DNA of 21,582 nt from an uncultured Dorea sp. (GTDB taxonomy: Bacteria; Bacillota; Clostridia; Lachnospirales; Lachnospiraceae): assembly GCA_910587575.1 (NCBI GenBank), contig CAJULU010000024.1, forward strand, positions 38,075 through 59,656, written 5' to 3'. The notes beneath the pieces were generated by a model. It searched no databases, was not told the origin of the DNA, and saw nothing but the letters and a program-made list of their open reading frames with translations. Of this stretch, positions 14,432 to 21,582 are shown in pieces; within the stretch, counting starts at the first letter, position 1; each line of letters opens with the position of its first letter. A program made the translations under genes and the position numbers.

Positions 14432-14875
14432 TTAGAATTTCATTGTGAAATCCTCTATAGCCGTCACCTCATCAACCGGTATCCTTATGCCATCAGACAA
14501 GATCAGAATCCGCTCATATTCATCAATCTTCTTCACACATCCAGTTACCGTCACATAAGAACCGCCCTTTTTCAAGACATCTGGCACGAAATATGTTATC
14601 GTAACAGTCTCTTTTGTCCCCAGTCCTTCCCGGATCTTTTTAAGCTTCCCGTCTAACGCCGCTTTACAGTATTCATCCAGTTCCATCCTCTCCTGCGTAA
14701 TTCTCTCAGTCTCCTTCACCGCCTCATAGTGTCCGTTAAGGGCAGCAAAGGGCGCAAACTGCGCCGCTCTGTCCTTCACTGGCATCTGCGGGTGGGTCCT
14801 GGACACAGGACGGGTCAGATCAATCATATCTTTATATTTGTAGATCTCTTGATGATTCAGAAACTTTTCTTTCAT
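14432..14875 (-). CDS. YolD-like family protein
   Basis: A 147-residue protein with the YolD signature DRAAQFAPFAALNGH (residues 35-49). YolD-like proteins are typically encoded with UvrX/YqjW-type Y-family polymerases in Firmicutes and are thought to act as accessory factors comparable to UmuD. The ATG overlaps the polymerase stop in the sequence ATGA (14872-14875), indicating translational coupling. The C-terminal half (VTITYFVPDVLKKGGSYVTV and GIRIPVDEVTAIEDF) looks like the small beta domain found in this family. SOS induction is expected through the shared promoter. Confidence 0.9.
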   Translation of the reverse strand: MKEKFLNHQEIYKYKDMIDLTRPVSRTHPQMPVKDRAAQFAPFAALNGHYEAVKETERITQERMELDEYCKAALDGKLKKIREGLGTKETVTITYFVPDVLKKGGSYVTVTGCVKKIDEYERILILSDGIRIPVDEVTAIEDFTMKF

Positions 14876-16401
14876 GCCCTGTGTCCTCCAATCTGCCGGT
14901 TTCGTTCCATCGCCGTGGCGCCTTCTAACAGGTTCGTTCCTTTCAGAATCGCATTCTTCCCATACTTCCTCTTGATGTCCAGCACTGCCTGCTGCAATTT
15001 CCTCTCCTTCTTAAATTCTGCCGCTTTTTCTTCCTGTTCTTTCTGTAAAGCTGCGTAATCCGTAAAAAGGTCAAGCTGCTCAAATACAGGCTCGCTTCTG
15101 ACAGAACTTTCATCCACTATATGATCGGCTCCTATCGAGATCCTTCTGACCAGAAAATTCTTCTGAATAATCCTGTCATACAATCCCAGAACCGCCTCTA
15201 CAATCCGTTTTGTAGAAGACGTCCCAGTCCCTAGATTCACCGTTCCGTGGGCATGCTTAGGAACACTTCGTCCGTAGCGGTCTGTCTTAATCTCTCCCTG
15301 ATAGGACTTCTTAAGTCCAGGATCCGACAGATTCTCCCGGTCATAGCCCACCGTCAGGACCATCTGGTCAGTAACCAGGCGCTTATCCACCAGATCCAGT
15401 ACCAGCGATTCCGTCATCTCCCGGACGACCACCCGGGCCTTATCCGCCGTGTAAGGACAGTGAAGCACCTGGCCTGAACCAATGCTGCTGGCACTGGGCT
15501 TATAGTTCTTGATATCCGCCATGGTACACGGCTCCCATCCCCAGGCATGGTCAATCAGAAGTTCCGCATTCACTCCGAATAACTTATAGAGCAGATCTTC
15601 ATTATAATATTCTCCCGGCTTCCCGATCGAGCACCTTGCCACATCCCCCATGGTATACATGCCATGCTCTCTAAGCTTCTTCGCATACCCATGTCCCACC
15701 CGCCAGAAATCCGTAATCGGCTGGTGTGCCCACAGAATCCGCCGGTAACTCTTCTCTGTCAGATTCGCAATCCGCACCCCGTTCCGGTCCGGCGGGATAT
15801 GCTTTGCCACAATGTCCATGGCAACTTTACACAGATACAGGTTCGTGCCGATTCCCGCCGTTGCTGTAATCCCCGTGGATGCGTGGATATCCCGGATGAT
15901 CTTCCCCGCCAGTTCCCGTGCCGACATCTGATACGTGTCCAGATAATGGGTAACGTCCATCATGATCTCATCAATGGAATATACATGGCAGTCCTCCGGC
16001 GCCACGTATCTGAGATAAATCTCGTAGATCCTGGTACTGTAATCAATATAGTGTGCCATCCTCGGCGGAGCAACGATATAGTCAAGAGCCTTGGCAGGCG
16101 ACGTCTTCAGTTCTGTGTCATCGTAGGAAGCGCCGTCAAACTGCCTGGCAGGCGCCTGACCCAGTCTCTTCGCATTCACTTCCCTTACCCGCTGTACCAC
16201 CTCGAACAGCCTTGCCCTTCCTGAAATCCCATAGGCCTTCAGTGACGGAGAGACCGCCAGGCAGATGGTCTTCTCTGTACGGGTTAAATCGGCAACCACA
16301 AGGTTTGTCGTCATTGGGTCTAACCCTCTCTCTACACATTCTACGGAAGCGTAGAAAGATTTGAGGTCAATTGCAATATAAGTATGAGTATTCTCTTCCA
16401 T
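14872..16401 (-). CDS. Y-family (UmuC/DinB-like) translesion DNA polymerase
   Basis: An error-prone polymerase that inserts opposite damaged bases. Visible features are the first catalytic Asp D12 in YIAIDLKSFYASVEC, the paired D144-E145 in YSIDE, the GIGTNLYLCKVAMD segment, the helix-hairpin-helix region FWRVGHGYAKKLREHGM, a little-finger domain, and the clamp-binding peptide QLDLF (442-446) followed by a basic coiled tail. With 509 residues it is longer than DinB and fits the UvrX/YqjW/ImpB-MucB-SamB group. The start at 16401 is preferred over 16407 because GGAAAGGG (16408-16415) leaves 6 nt before it and none before the other. It is cotranscribed with the YolD-like gene and controlled by a double LexA site. 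Confidence 0.95.
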   Translation of the reverse strand: MEENTHTYIAIDLKSFYASVECVERGLDPMTTNLVVADLTRTEKTICLAVSPSLKAYGISGRARLFEVVQRVREVNAKRLGQAPARQFDGASYDDTELKTSPAKALDYIVAPPRMAHYIDYSTRIYEIYLRYVAPEDCHVYSIDEIMMDVTHYLDTYQMSARELAGKIIRDIHASTGITATAGIGTNLYLCKVAMDIVAKHIPPDRNGVRIANLTEKSYRRILWAHQPITDFWRVGHGYAKKLREHGMYTMGDVARCSIGKPGEYYNEDLLYKLFGVNAELLIDHAWGWEPCTMADIKNYKPSASSIGSGQVLHCPYTADKARVVVREMTESLVLDLVDKRLVTDQMVLTVGYDRENLSDPGLKKSYQGEIKTDRYGRSVPKHAHGTVNLGTGTSSTKRIVEAVLGLYDRIIQKNFLVRRISIGADHIVDESSVRSEPVFEQLDLFTDYAALQKEQEEKAAEFKKERKLQQAVLDIKRKYGKNAILKGTNLLEGATAMERNRQIGGHRA

Positions 16402-16435
16402 ATCCATCCCTTTCCTATCCTCTTACCACAAAAAA

Positions 16436-16449
16436 CAAACATAGGTTCT
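16436..16449. promoter_or_regulatory. LexA/DinR (SOS) box 1
   Basis: On the minus strand the sequence AGAACCTATGTTTG fits the Gram-positive SOS box GAAC-N4-GTTC with one mismatch. It lies 6 bp downstream of the -10, over the expected transcription start of the polymerase operon. Confidence 0.75.
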
Positions 16450-16455
16450 AATAGC

Positions 16456-16484
16456 ATTATATCAGAACTTACGTTTGTTTTCAA
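16456..16484 (-). promoter_or_regulatory. Sigma-A promoter of the polymerase-yolD operon
   Basis: On the minus strand TTGAAA (16479-16484) and a perfect TATAAT (16456-16461) are 17 nt apart. The strong core promoter flanked by two LexA boxes fits a gene tightly repressed until DNA damage. Confidence 0.85.
16464..16477. promoter_or_regulatory. LexA/DinR (SOS) box 2
   Basis: AGAACTTACGTTTG fits GAAC-N4-GTTC with one mismatch and lies entirely within the promoter spacer. Together with box 1 it brackets the -10 element. Confidence 0.75.
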
Positions 16485-16501
16485 CTGTAAATAATATCCT
16501 C

Positions 16502-18094
16502 TTATACAACAGCCTCAATTAATATCTTATCTCCGATCCGGATATGGTCAATTCCAGGTTTCTTACTTTTATTAAAATTAAAAATAAGCATGTAGCCTTT
16601 TTTCAAGTGATAAAAATCCAGATATTCTGCCAGCTGCTCTTCACCTTTCTTTTGATAAGCAGGGCCGCGCCATATCTTCATCTCTATTACAAATTGTTCT
16701 CCTCCGTAATCCACAATAATATCCGTTCTTTCCATGTTCCTGGTCCTGGACTCTATATAATAGTTCCCAGTCCCATTTATGATCGGCCGCAGATAAAGCA
16801 AAAAATACCGCCGGCCGTCTTCTTCATAAAATATTTTGTCCTGATCACCATACAAGTCGTCAAAATGTTCCACAAACCGTTCCAGTATCTTCTCCATATC
16901 CAGATGCCCCTTCTGGACAAACTGATTTTTATCCTGCAATGCAGATTTATAAATGTCGGTATCCTGCATCTCAGCGGCAGTCAGAAACATATTGTAGAGA
17001 CGGGTTTCAAAAATACGGTTCGCCACCACAACATTTCCGTTACGGACTTTTACAAAACCAAACATCATTGCCATATCGATTACTTCATCATCCGGGTTAT
17101 ACGCAATCTGTTTCCCGGTAAAAAGCAGCTCAGACAATACATTCTTAAGTCTGGGGTAATCCTCTAACTTGTTGGCCAGAGATTCAAATAATGTATTTTT
17201 TTCCGCAAGCAGATAGCTGACTGCTTCCCGTATTCCAGCCTCTGTCCACACCTGATCTGCCACAACATGTCCGGAGTCTTTCGCCAGAGTCTCATCCAGA
17301 ATCCTGCACAGACGTGACACTAAAAACGGATATCCCGATGTATATTCATAGATCATCCTGGCTATCAGACAGATATCCATCCCTGTCTGACAGTCTTCTT
17401 CATATTCTTCCAGCATCCCGGCAATATCCTCTGTAGTAAAACTCATATTCACATCGAATTCTGCCGCAATATTCCAGGGACTGTTCATCTTGTGTTCTGA
17501 ATCCTTCCGGATCTTCTGCCTCAGATTCCGGATGTCGTATACTCCCGCCAGGATTACCGACTGAAAAATCGGGCGGGTGAGTCTCTGATTAAAATATCCT
17601 CTTAATTGTCCAAGGAAATCCAGAAATACCTGATTGTTGGATGCCGTATCCACCTCATCAACCATCAGTACCACCGGTTTGTCTGACTCCCGGCACCAGT
17701 CACTAAGACAGGAAAATAAAGACGCAAGCTTCCCATCTTTTTGCTCTCCGGCTGCAAACAGCTTCAGACGTCCGGACACATCCGAAGGGATACCGGCTCT
17801 TTTGCCGGCCACTGCCAGAACTTCTCTTGCAAAGGCAGCGACAAAGGAGGCCTCTGTCTGAAAATCATCATGGCTCATCATCTGAAAATCCAGGCTCAGC
17901 ACAAGGTAATCGTCTGCCAGATTCTTCGCAAGAGCGTGCAGCAGTGTGGTCTTCCCGTACTGCCTTGCACGATGAATGGAAAAGTATTCTCCCGCTTCTA
18001 TTAAGCGGCGTACTTCTTCCAGCCGGCTGTCAAGCCTCACCATATAGTGTGCCTGCGGTCTGCAGACACCTGTTATGTTAAATCTTTTCCTCAT
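16502..18094 (-). CDS. AAA-like ATPase with C-terminal PD-(D/E)XK nuclease-like domain
   Basis: A 530-residue protein of the widespread AAA-like plus PD-(D/E)XK type whose cellular role is not established. The N-terminal P-loop reads RARQYGKTT (42-50, K48), with the typical R-Q-x-GKT form, and the Walker B is VVLMVDE (141-147). A winged-helix-like middle region follows. Near the C-terminus D458 (RTDIIVDYGG), E471 and K473 (VIEMKIW) and QLAEYL (from 487) form the nuclease-like core. The start at 18094 is chosen because GGAGG lies 8 nt upstream and the predicted transcript starts near 18130, after the only longer alternative (a GTG at 18136). It stands alone downstream of the MATE gene. DNA handling, defence or a selfish element are all possible; no partner gene indicates which. 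Confidence 0.85.
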   Translation of the reverse strand: MRKRFNITGVCRPQAHYMVRLDSRLEEVRRLIEAGEYFSIHRARQYGKTTLLHALAKNLADDYLVLSLDFQMMSHDDFQTEASFVAAFAREVLAVAGKRAGIPSDVSGRLKLFAAGEQKDGKLASLFSCLSDWCRESDKPVVLMVDEVDTASNNQVFLDFLGQLRGYFNQRLTRPIFQSVILAGVYDIRNLRQKIRKDSEHKMNSPWNIAAEFDVNMSFTTEDIAGMLEEYEEDCQTGMDICLIARMIYEYTSGYPFLVSRLCRILDETLAKDSGHVVADQVWTEAGIREAVSYLLAEKNTLFESLANKLEDYPRLKNVLSELLFTGKQIAYNPDDEVIDMAMMFGFVKVRNGNVVVANRIFETRLYNMFLTAAEMQDTDIYKSALQDKNQFVQKGHLDMEKILERFVEHFDDLYGDQDKIFYEEDGRRYFLLYLRPIINGTGNYYIESRTRNMERTDIIVDYGGEQFVIEMKIWRGPAYQKKGEEQLAEYLDFYHLKKGYMLIFNFNKSKKPGIDHIRIGDKILIEAVV

Positions 18095-18136
18095 ACCTTC
18101 CACCTCCTGAATCTCATCCGTTTCTTTCCTACTCAC

Positions 18137-18165
18137 ATTGTACGCAAACCCGGATAAAATATCAA
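18137..18165 (-). promoter_or_regulatory. Sigma-A promoter of the ATPase gene
   Basis: On the minus strand TTGATA (18160-18165) and TACAAT (18137-18142) are 17 nt apart, each close to consensus. It places the transcription start after the GTG at 18136, deciding the translation start in favour of 18094. Confidence 0.7.
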
Positions 18166-18185
18166 GTTCTTGTCAAAAATCAGCC

Positions 18186-19517
18186 TTAATACCCATACCT
18201 CTTCCGATATTTCAGAAACATTATTCCCGATAAAACCAGCGCCATCAGTTCCGCCGCCGGTGTTGCCATCCAGATTCCATTTACCCCCAGAATTGCCGGA
18301 AGCGTCAGCATCGCAATCATCATAAACACGAATGACCGGGAAAACGCCAGAACCGCCGACACAATTCCGTTGGACAGAGCCGTGAACATTCCGCTGGCGA
18401 AGATATTAAATCCGATAAAAAGCAGTGCAGCCGTACAAATCCGGTTTCCTGTAACAGCCAGTTCAAACACCGGATTATCCGGCCTTGCGAATATGGATAC
18501 CAGCGGTTTCGTCAAGGCAAAAGAACCTGTCACCGTAAGAATCGAAATCCCTCCGATTATCTTCAGACTGTCCCAAACCAGTTTCTTTAGCTTCTTTTGG
18601 TTCTTCTCCCCATAATAAAAACTAAGCATAGGCGCCACCCCGTAAGAGTAGCCTGTGTACAGAGAACTTGCGAACATTAACACATACATTATGATTGTAA
18701 CGGCAGCTACACCGTCTTCCCCTACATAGGTCAGCATAGTCCAGTTAAACATCATGGTAACGATGCCCGTGACCAGTGTTGTAGCCATCTCAGAACACCC
18801 GTTTGTGGCTGCATTTTTCAGAACATGAAACCGGAACACCGGCTTCTTAAAATGCAGCAGATTCTTTTTCTTACTGAATACGAATATCCCAACAACTGCC
18901 GTCACAGAATATCCCATTCCCGTTGCGATTGCGGCGCCACTGATTCCCATATCAAACCAGGCGATAAATACATAGTCCAGAACCATATTTAAAACACCGC
19001 CCGTCACGGAACATAGAAGAGACAGAGTCGCTTTCTCACTGGCAATCATATAGAGGGTAAAGTTATTCATCAACAGGATCGGAACCGTAAACAGCAGGTA
19101 ACGGCTCAGATATTCCACGCAATATCCCTCCACGCCGGCGGACAGATTCATTACAGCGAATATAGATTTCATACTGAGAAATCCCAATCCGCACATCAGA
19201 ATCCCCACCGCCACATTCACCAGGATTAGTGAGGTAAAATCCTCCCTGGCTTCCTCACTCCTGTGCTCCCCCATCTTCTTCATGATCACCGCACTGCCGC
19301 CTGTGGCAAGCATGGTAGAGATTGCGGTCACAAGCTGGATGACCGGCGCAGTAAGATTGATTGCCGATAATGCGTCTGTGCCGATCAGGTTGGATACAAA
19401 CAGACCGTCAACCATGGTGTAGAAGGACATGAATACCGTCATGGCAATGGTGGGGACTGCGAATTTCACAATATTTTTTAAGGTGACGGGTCTGGTGTAT
19501 ACGCTTTGATTTTCCAT
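18186..19517 (-). CDS. MATE-family multidrug/cation efflux transporter
   Basis: A 443-residue, 12-span antiporter of the MATE (NorM/DinF-like) family, expected to export organic cations or drugs in exchange for Na+ or H+. Family features include FAVPTIAMTVFMSFYTMVDG in span 1, NLTAPVIQLVTAISTMLATG in span 2, and the repeat of this pattern in the second half (NGCSEMATTLVTGIVTMMFN). The length is typical. AAGGAG (19525-19530) precedes the ATG by 7 nt. It is divergent from a MerR-family regulator and its promoter has the 19-bp spacer used by MerR activators, so drug-induced expression is likely. The substrate cannot be predicted from the sequence. Confidence 0.93.
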   Translation of the reverse strand: MENQSVYTRPVTLKNIVKFAVPTIAMTVFMSFYTMVDGLFVSNLIGTDALSAINLTAPVIQLVTAISTMLATGGSAVIMKKMGEHRSEEAREDFTSLILVNVAVGILMCGLGFLSMKSIFAVMNLSAGVEGYCVEYLSRYLLFTVPILLMNNFTLYMIASEKATLSLLCSVTGGVLNMVLDYVFIAWFDMGISGAAIATGMGYSVTAVVGIFVFSKKKNLLHFKKPVFRFHVLKNAATNGCSEMATTLVTGIVTMMFNWTMLTYVGEDGVAAVTIIMYVLMFASSLYTGYSYGVAPMLSFYYGEKNQKKLKKLVWDSLKIIGGISILTVTGSFALTKPLVSIFARPDNPVFELAVTGNRICTAALLFIGFNIFASGMFTALSNGIVSAVLAFSRSFVFMMIAMLTLPAILGVNGIWMATPAAELMALVLSGIMFLKYRKRYGY

Positions 19518-19552
19518 AGATTTTCTCCTTGCATTTTTCTTTTACAAAGAGT

Positions 19553-19583
19553 ATGATAAACCGTACAGTAACAGTACAGTCAA
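19553..19583 (-). promoter_or_regulatory. MerR-type promoter/operator of the MATE gene
   Basis: On the minus strand TTGACT (19578-19583) and TATCAT (19553-19558) are separated by 19 nt, the overlong spacer typical of MerR-activated promoters. The spacer contains an imperfect dyad with GTAC half-sites around TGTTACT, and ACAGT is repeated three times on the plus strand. Confidence 0.75.
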
Positions 19584-19597
19584 TAGGAGATTAGAAA

Positions 19598-20485
19598 ATG
19601 AATGAAAAAAATAAACAGCTTACCATCGGACAGTTTGCAAAGCTTCATGGAATTAATAAAAAAACCTTGATGTGGTATGATGAGATCGGACTTTTTAAGC
19701 CTGCAGCAATTGATTCGGAAAATGGATACCGTTATTATAATTATCGTCAGAGTTCTGTGCTGGAAACGATTCTTCTGCTGCGGGAACTGGATGTTTCGAT
19801 TGATGAGATACAGGAATTTATGAAGAATCGTTCCGCAGCAAATTTCAAATGTCTTCTGGATGAAAAGATTGCAGAGCTGGACAGACGGATCGACCATATG
19901 CATGCGCTGCGTGAGACTCTGTGCAGTTACCACATAAATATGGCAACATTGCTGTCCATGGATCTGGATGAAATCTGTGTGGTTGAAAAAGAAGCACGCA
20001 CTCTGGTGACATTGCCGATTGATAAGGACACTTCCTTTGACAAGGAAGTGGAGATGATTACCGCAAAAACGCAGAAACTTCATCTTCACCGGCTGCATGA
20101 CGCTTCTTATGGGACGATGATCTCAGCGGATCATCTGTATCATGGGAATTTTGATGAGTATTCCATGTTCTTTATTGAGATTCCTGCGGCTATACAGGAC
20201 GACGCTGTATATAAAATACTGCCGGGGCAGGACAAAACTGCAGGAGAAAATCATTCTGAAAATACAGAGAAAACCGGACTGCATGTACAGCCCGGCGGGA
20301 AATATATCAGAGCCTTCCATAAGGGAATCTGGGAGCAGATTCCGGAGAAATACAAGGAGATTCTGGCTTTTGCTAAAAAGCATGGAGTAAGACTTCATGG
20401 ATATTCCTATGAGATGGGAATCAACGAGAATGTGATTGACCGGATTGAGGATTATATTACGCAGATTGAGATTCCCATACAATAA
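19598..20485 (+). CDS. MerR-family regulator with GyrI-like effector domain
   Basis: A 295-residue MerR-family activator. The N-terminal winged HTH (about 8-76) contains TIGQFAKLHGINKKTLMWYD and the wing ENGYRYYNYRQ. A dimerisation helix follows (LDRRIDHMHALRETL). The C-terminal half (about 120-293) has the character of GyrI-like/BmrR drug-binding domains, ending in GVRLHGYSYEMGINE. AGGAG (19585-19589) precedes the ATG by 8 nt. It is divergent from the MATE exporter, with an 80-bp shared region holding the 19-bp-spacer promoter, so it most likely senses an export substrate and activates the exporter. It converges with the acyltransferase gene, whose stop is only 6 bp away, with no clear terminator between. 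Confidence 0.92.
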   Translation: MNEKNKQLTIGQFAKLHGINKKTLMWYDEIGLFKPAAIDSENGYRYYNYRQSSVLETILLLRELDVSIDEIQEFMKNRSAANFKCLLDEKIAELDRRIDHMHALRETLCSYHINMATLLSMDLDEICVVEKEARTLVTLPIDKDTSFDKEVEMITAKTQKLHLHRLHDASYGTMISADHLYHGNFDEYSMFFIEIPAAIQDDAVYKILPGQDKTAGENHSENTEKTGLHVQPGGKYIRAFHKGIWEQIPEKYKEILAFAKKHGVRLHGYSYEMGINENVIDRIEDYITQIEIPIQ

Positions 20486-20491
20486 TTTCTA

Positions 20492-21487
20492 CTAATCTTT
20501 GAAAATTCTCCTGGATACCGGCCTTTCGATCATCACAATCCTGATCCGGTCAATGATTGTACAGGCAACATATACTCCGATTACCGAACACACTGCATGC
20601 ACGGCTAACCACGGTGAGTTATAAAAACGAGCATTGTTCAGCGTATCTTTCCATAACCATTGACACATGATACTGCTATTTCCATGAATCAGCAGCACCC
20701 CAAAAGTTGATTCCGCTACTTTGTTAATAAATCTGCTCTGCCGGACTGATACATTTTTGAAGAATAAAAAAGCACAGACTGATGTGAGCACTGCTAAAAT
20801 CTTATTTGAGTCGCTTACAAAAAAATAATATTCAGCATTCAGCCCGAATTTTCTGCCCAGTACAGCTATGATGACAATACTCGCCCATGAAAGTAAAAGG
20901 CTTATCAGTAACAAAAAGCCACACCTTCTTGTATCACTAAACCACTTTTTCGGATATAACCGTATATAGGAAGCGGTCAGATAAATTACACCGAACCATG
21001 TAATATAGTTAAACCACACATGCGCCTTTAAAAGCGATGGAAGTATCGTATATATTCCCAGCAGAAGTATCAGTAATCTGAGATGTTCTTTTTTACTCAT
21101 GGCCTCTATCAGCTTATTCAGGAATGGAATAAACAGGTAAAATAGCAAAAAACATGAGGTAAAGCCATCTGCAACTGTAAAAAAAGGAAACAACACATTC
21201 GCAAACATTTTAAACGAAAATGCCATATATCCCGAAATTACAAATATCAAAAAAAATATGATATAGTAAAAATAACGTTCAGCTAACAGCCTGACATATT
21301 TTCGGACAGTTATCTTCGATGTGCACATAAAAAATCCTGTTATCAGCACGAAGCAGTTTATTCCCGTCTTGCCTCCCCAGCCAAACAATAAAATAAATAT
21401 ATCATTTGCCGTAAGTTTTCCGGCAGCCGGAACCATTTCCAGCAGACCAGAATTTACCACATAGTGGTGTGCAACAATGGTGAGCAT
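20492..21487 (-). CDS. Acyltransferase 3-family membrane protein, 5' end unresolved
   Basis: A polytopic membrane protein (about nine or ten hydrophobic spans, 331 residues from this ATG) of the acyltransferase 3 type, which O-acetylates cell-envelope sugars. The N-terminal IVAHHYVVNSG carries the characteristic histidine motif, and GVLLIHGNSS and the C-terminal I-D-R-I-R basic end also fit. Translation upstream of the ATG continues in frame with RNSNIELFRIIT (to 21523), which is the usual start of this family, so the true protein is longer. Beyond it come nine consecutive G on the coding strand and an in-frame stop at 21551-21553, with no start codon between. The start shown is therefore a minimum. 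The gene may be disrupted, misread at the G-run, or begin at a rare codon. No neighbouring polysaccharide genes are in view. Confidence 0.75.
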   Translation of the reverse strand: MLTIVAHHYVVNSGLLEMVPAAGKLTANDIFILLFGWGGKTGINCFVLITGFFMCTSKITVRKYVRLLAERYFYYIIFFLIFVISGYMAFSFKMFANVLFPFFTVADGFTSCFLLFYLFIPFLNKLIEAMSKKEHLRLLILLLGIYTILPSLLKAHVWFNYITWFGVIYLTASYIRLYPKKWFSDTRRCGFLLLISLLLSWASIVIIAVLGRKFGLNAEYYFFVSDSNKILAVLTSVCAFLFFKNVSVRQSRFINKVAESTFGVLLIHGNSSIMCQWLWKDTLNNARFYNSPWLAVHAVCSVIGVYVACTIIDRIRIVMIERPVSRRIFKD

Positions 21488-21582
21488 GGTGATGATTCTG
21501 AATAGTTCAATGTTAGAATTCCGAATACCCCCCCCCAGACTGTCCGAAAATTACATCAATCCAACAATTAAATTTGAATTTT
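21488..21582. other. Upstream region of acyltransferase with poly-C/G run
   Basis: This edge contains nine C (21528-21536) flanked by CCGAA on one side and TGTCCGAA on the other. The sequence beyond becomes AT-rich. It could be the boundary of an inserted element continuing outside the window, but nothing further can be said from what is visible. Confidence 0.3.

Noticed and set aside
15664..16224. Plus-strand open frame of 186 codons opposite the polymerase
   Set aside because: It is Arg/Pro/His-rich, antisense to the polymerase core and lacks a start signal.
16544..17167. Plus-strand open frame of 207 codons opposite the ATPase
   Set aside because: It lies inside the ATPase coding region on the other strand and has no recognisable domain.
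18094..18136. GTG at 18136 as the start of the ATPase
   Set aside because: The predicted transcription start lies after it, and the ATG at 18094 has a strong GGAGG site.
19561..19583. Three ACAGT repeats as a short repeat array or CRISPR-like element
   Set aside because: They fall entirely within the MerR promoter spacer and are explained by operator symmetry; there are no spacers.
19580..20098. Minus-strand open frame of 172 codons opposite the MerR gene
   Set aside because: It is antisense to a complete MerR regulator and looks like a low-complexity Phe/His/Gln shadow.
1..21582. tRNA, rRNA, CRISPR arrays, prophage or complete insertion sequences
   Set aside because: None were recognised on reading both strands; intergenic gaps are short or explained by regulatory elements and remnants.

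Overview
The window looks like a chromosomal segment of a spore-forming, probably gut-associated Clostridia (Lachnospiraceae-like) organism. The evidence is a spoIVA gene, strong AGGAGG-type ribosome binding sites, sigma-A promoters with TATAAT-type -10 boxes, a Gram-positive double LexA/DinR box, and a YolD-like protein coupled to a Y-family polymerase. The species cannot be read from the sequence.

Region 1 (1-1356) is the 5' part of spoIVA on the minus strand, cut by the window edge. Region 2 (about 1479-11331) is the centrepiece: a hydroaromatic (quinate/shikimate) utilisation locus in two converging transcription units and a divergent regulator. On the plus strand lie a YdiB-like quinate/shikimate dehydrogenase and a type I 3-dehydroquinate dehydratase, ending at a strong hairpin terminator. 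On the minus strand, reading away from a divergent LysR regulator, lie a TIM-barrel protein (candidate 3-dehydroshikimate dehydratase), a 641-residue Old Yellow Enzyme-type flavin/iron-sulfur reductase, a second YdiB/AroE paralogue, a YdiN-like MFS importer, a terminator, and a second multispan transporter carrying a frameshift. The dehydrogenase, dehydratase and MFS combination resembles E. coli ydiN-ydiB-aroD. The LysR-controlled dehydrogenase/dehydratase set resembles Listeria qui genes, which make protocatechuate. The inferred route is import of quinate/shikimate, oxidation, dehydration to 3-dehydroshikimate, then aromatisation by the TIM-barrel protein and/or reduction of its enone by the flavoenzyme.

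Region 3 (11332-14431) is eroded. It holds an orphan TPP riboswitch with its own promoter and terminator in front of a roughly 40-codon stub of thiM, a 600-residue membrane-anchored TPR protein of unknown role with a structured 5' leader, an N-terminal stub of a probable mobile-element protein, and a frameshifted remnant that meets that stub tail to tail.

Region 4 (14432-16484) is an SOS mutagenesis operon (Y-family polymerase plus YolD-like protein) behind a promoter with two LexA-type boxes. Region 5 (16502-21582) holds an AAA-like ATPase fused to a PD-(D/E)XK nuclease-like domain, a MATE exporter divergent from a MerR/GyrI-like regulator across a 19-bp-spacer promoter, and a membrane acyltransferase whose 5' end is unresolved beside a run of nine C (nine G on the coding strand).

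Two reading-frame breaks (transporter, thiM stub) are each explained by one extra base in an A-run, so sequencing error must be excluded before reading biology into them. No tRNA, rRNA, CRISPR array or complete insertion sequence was seen.
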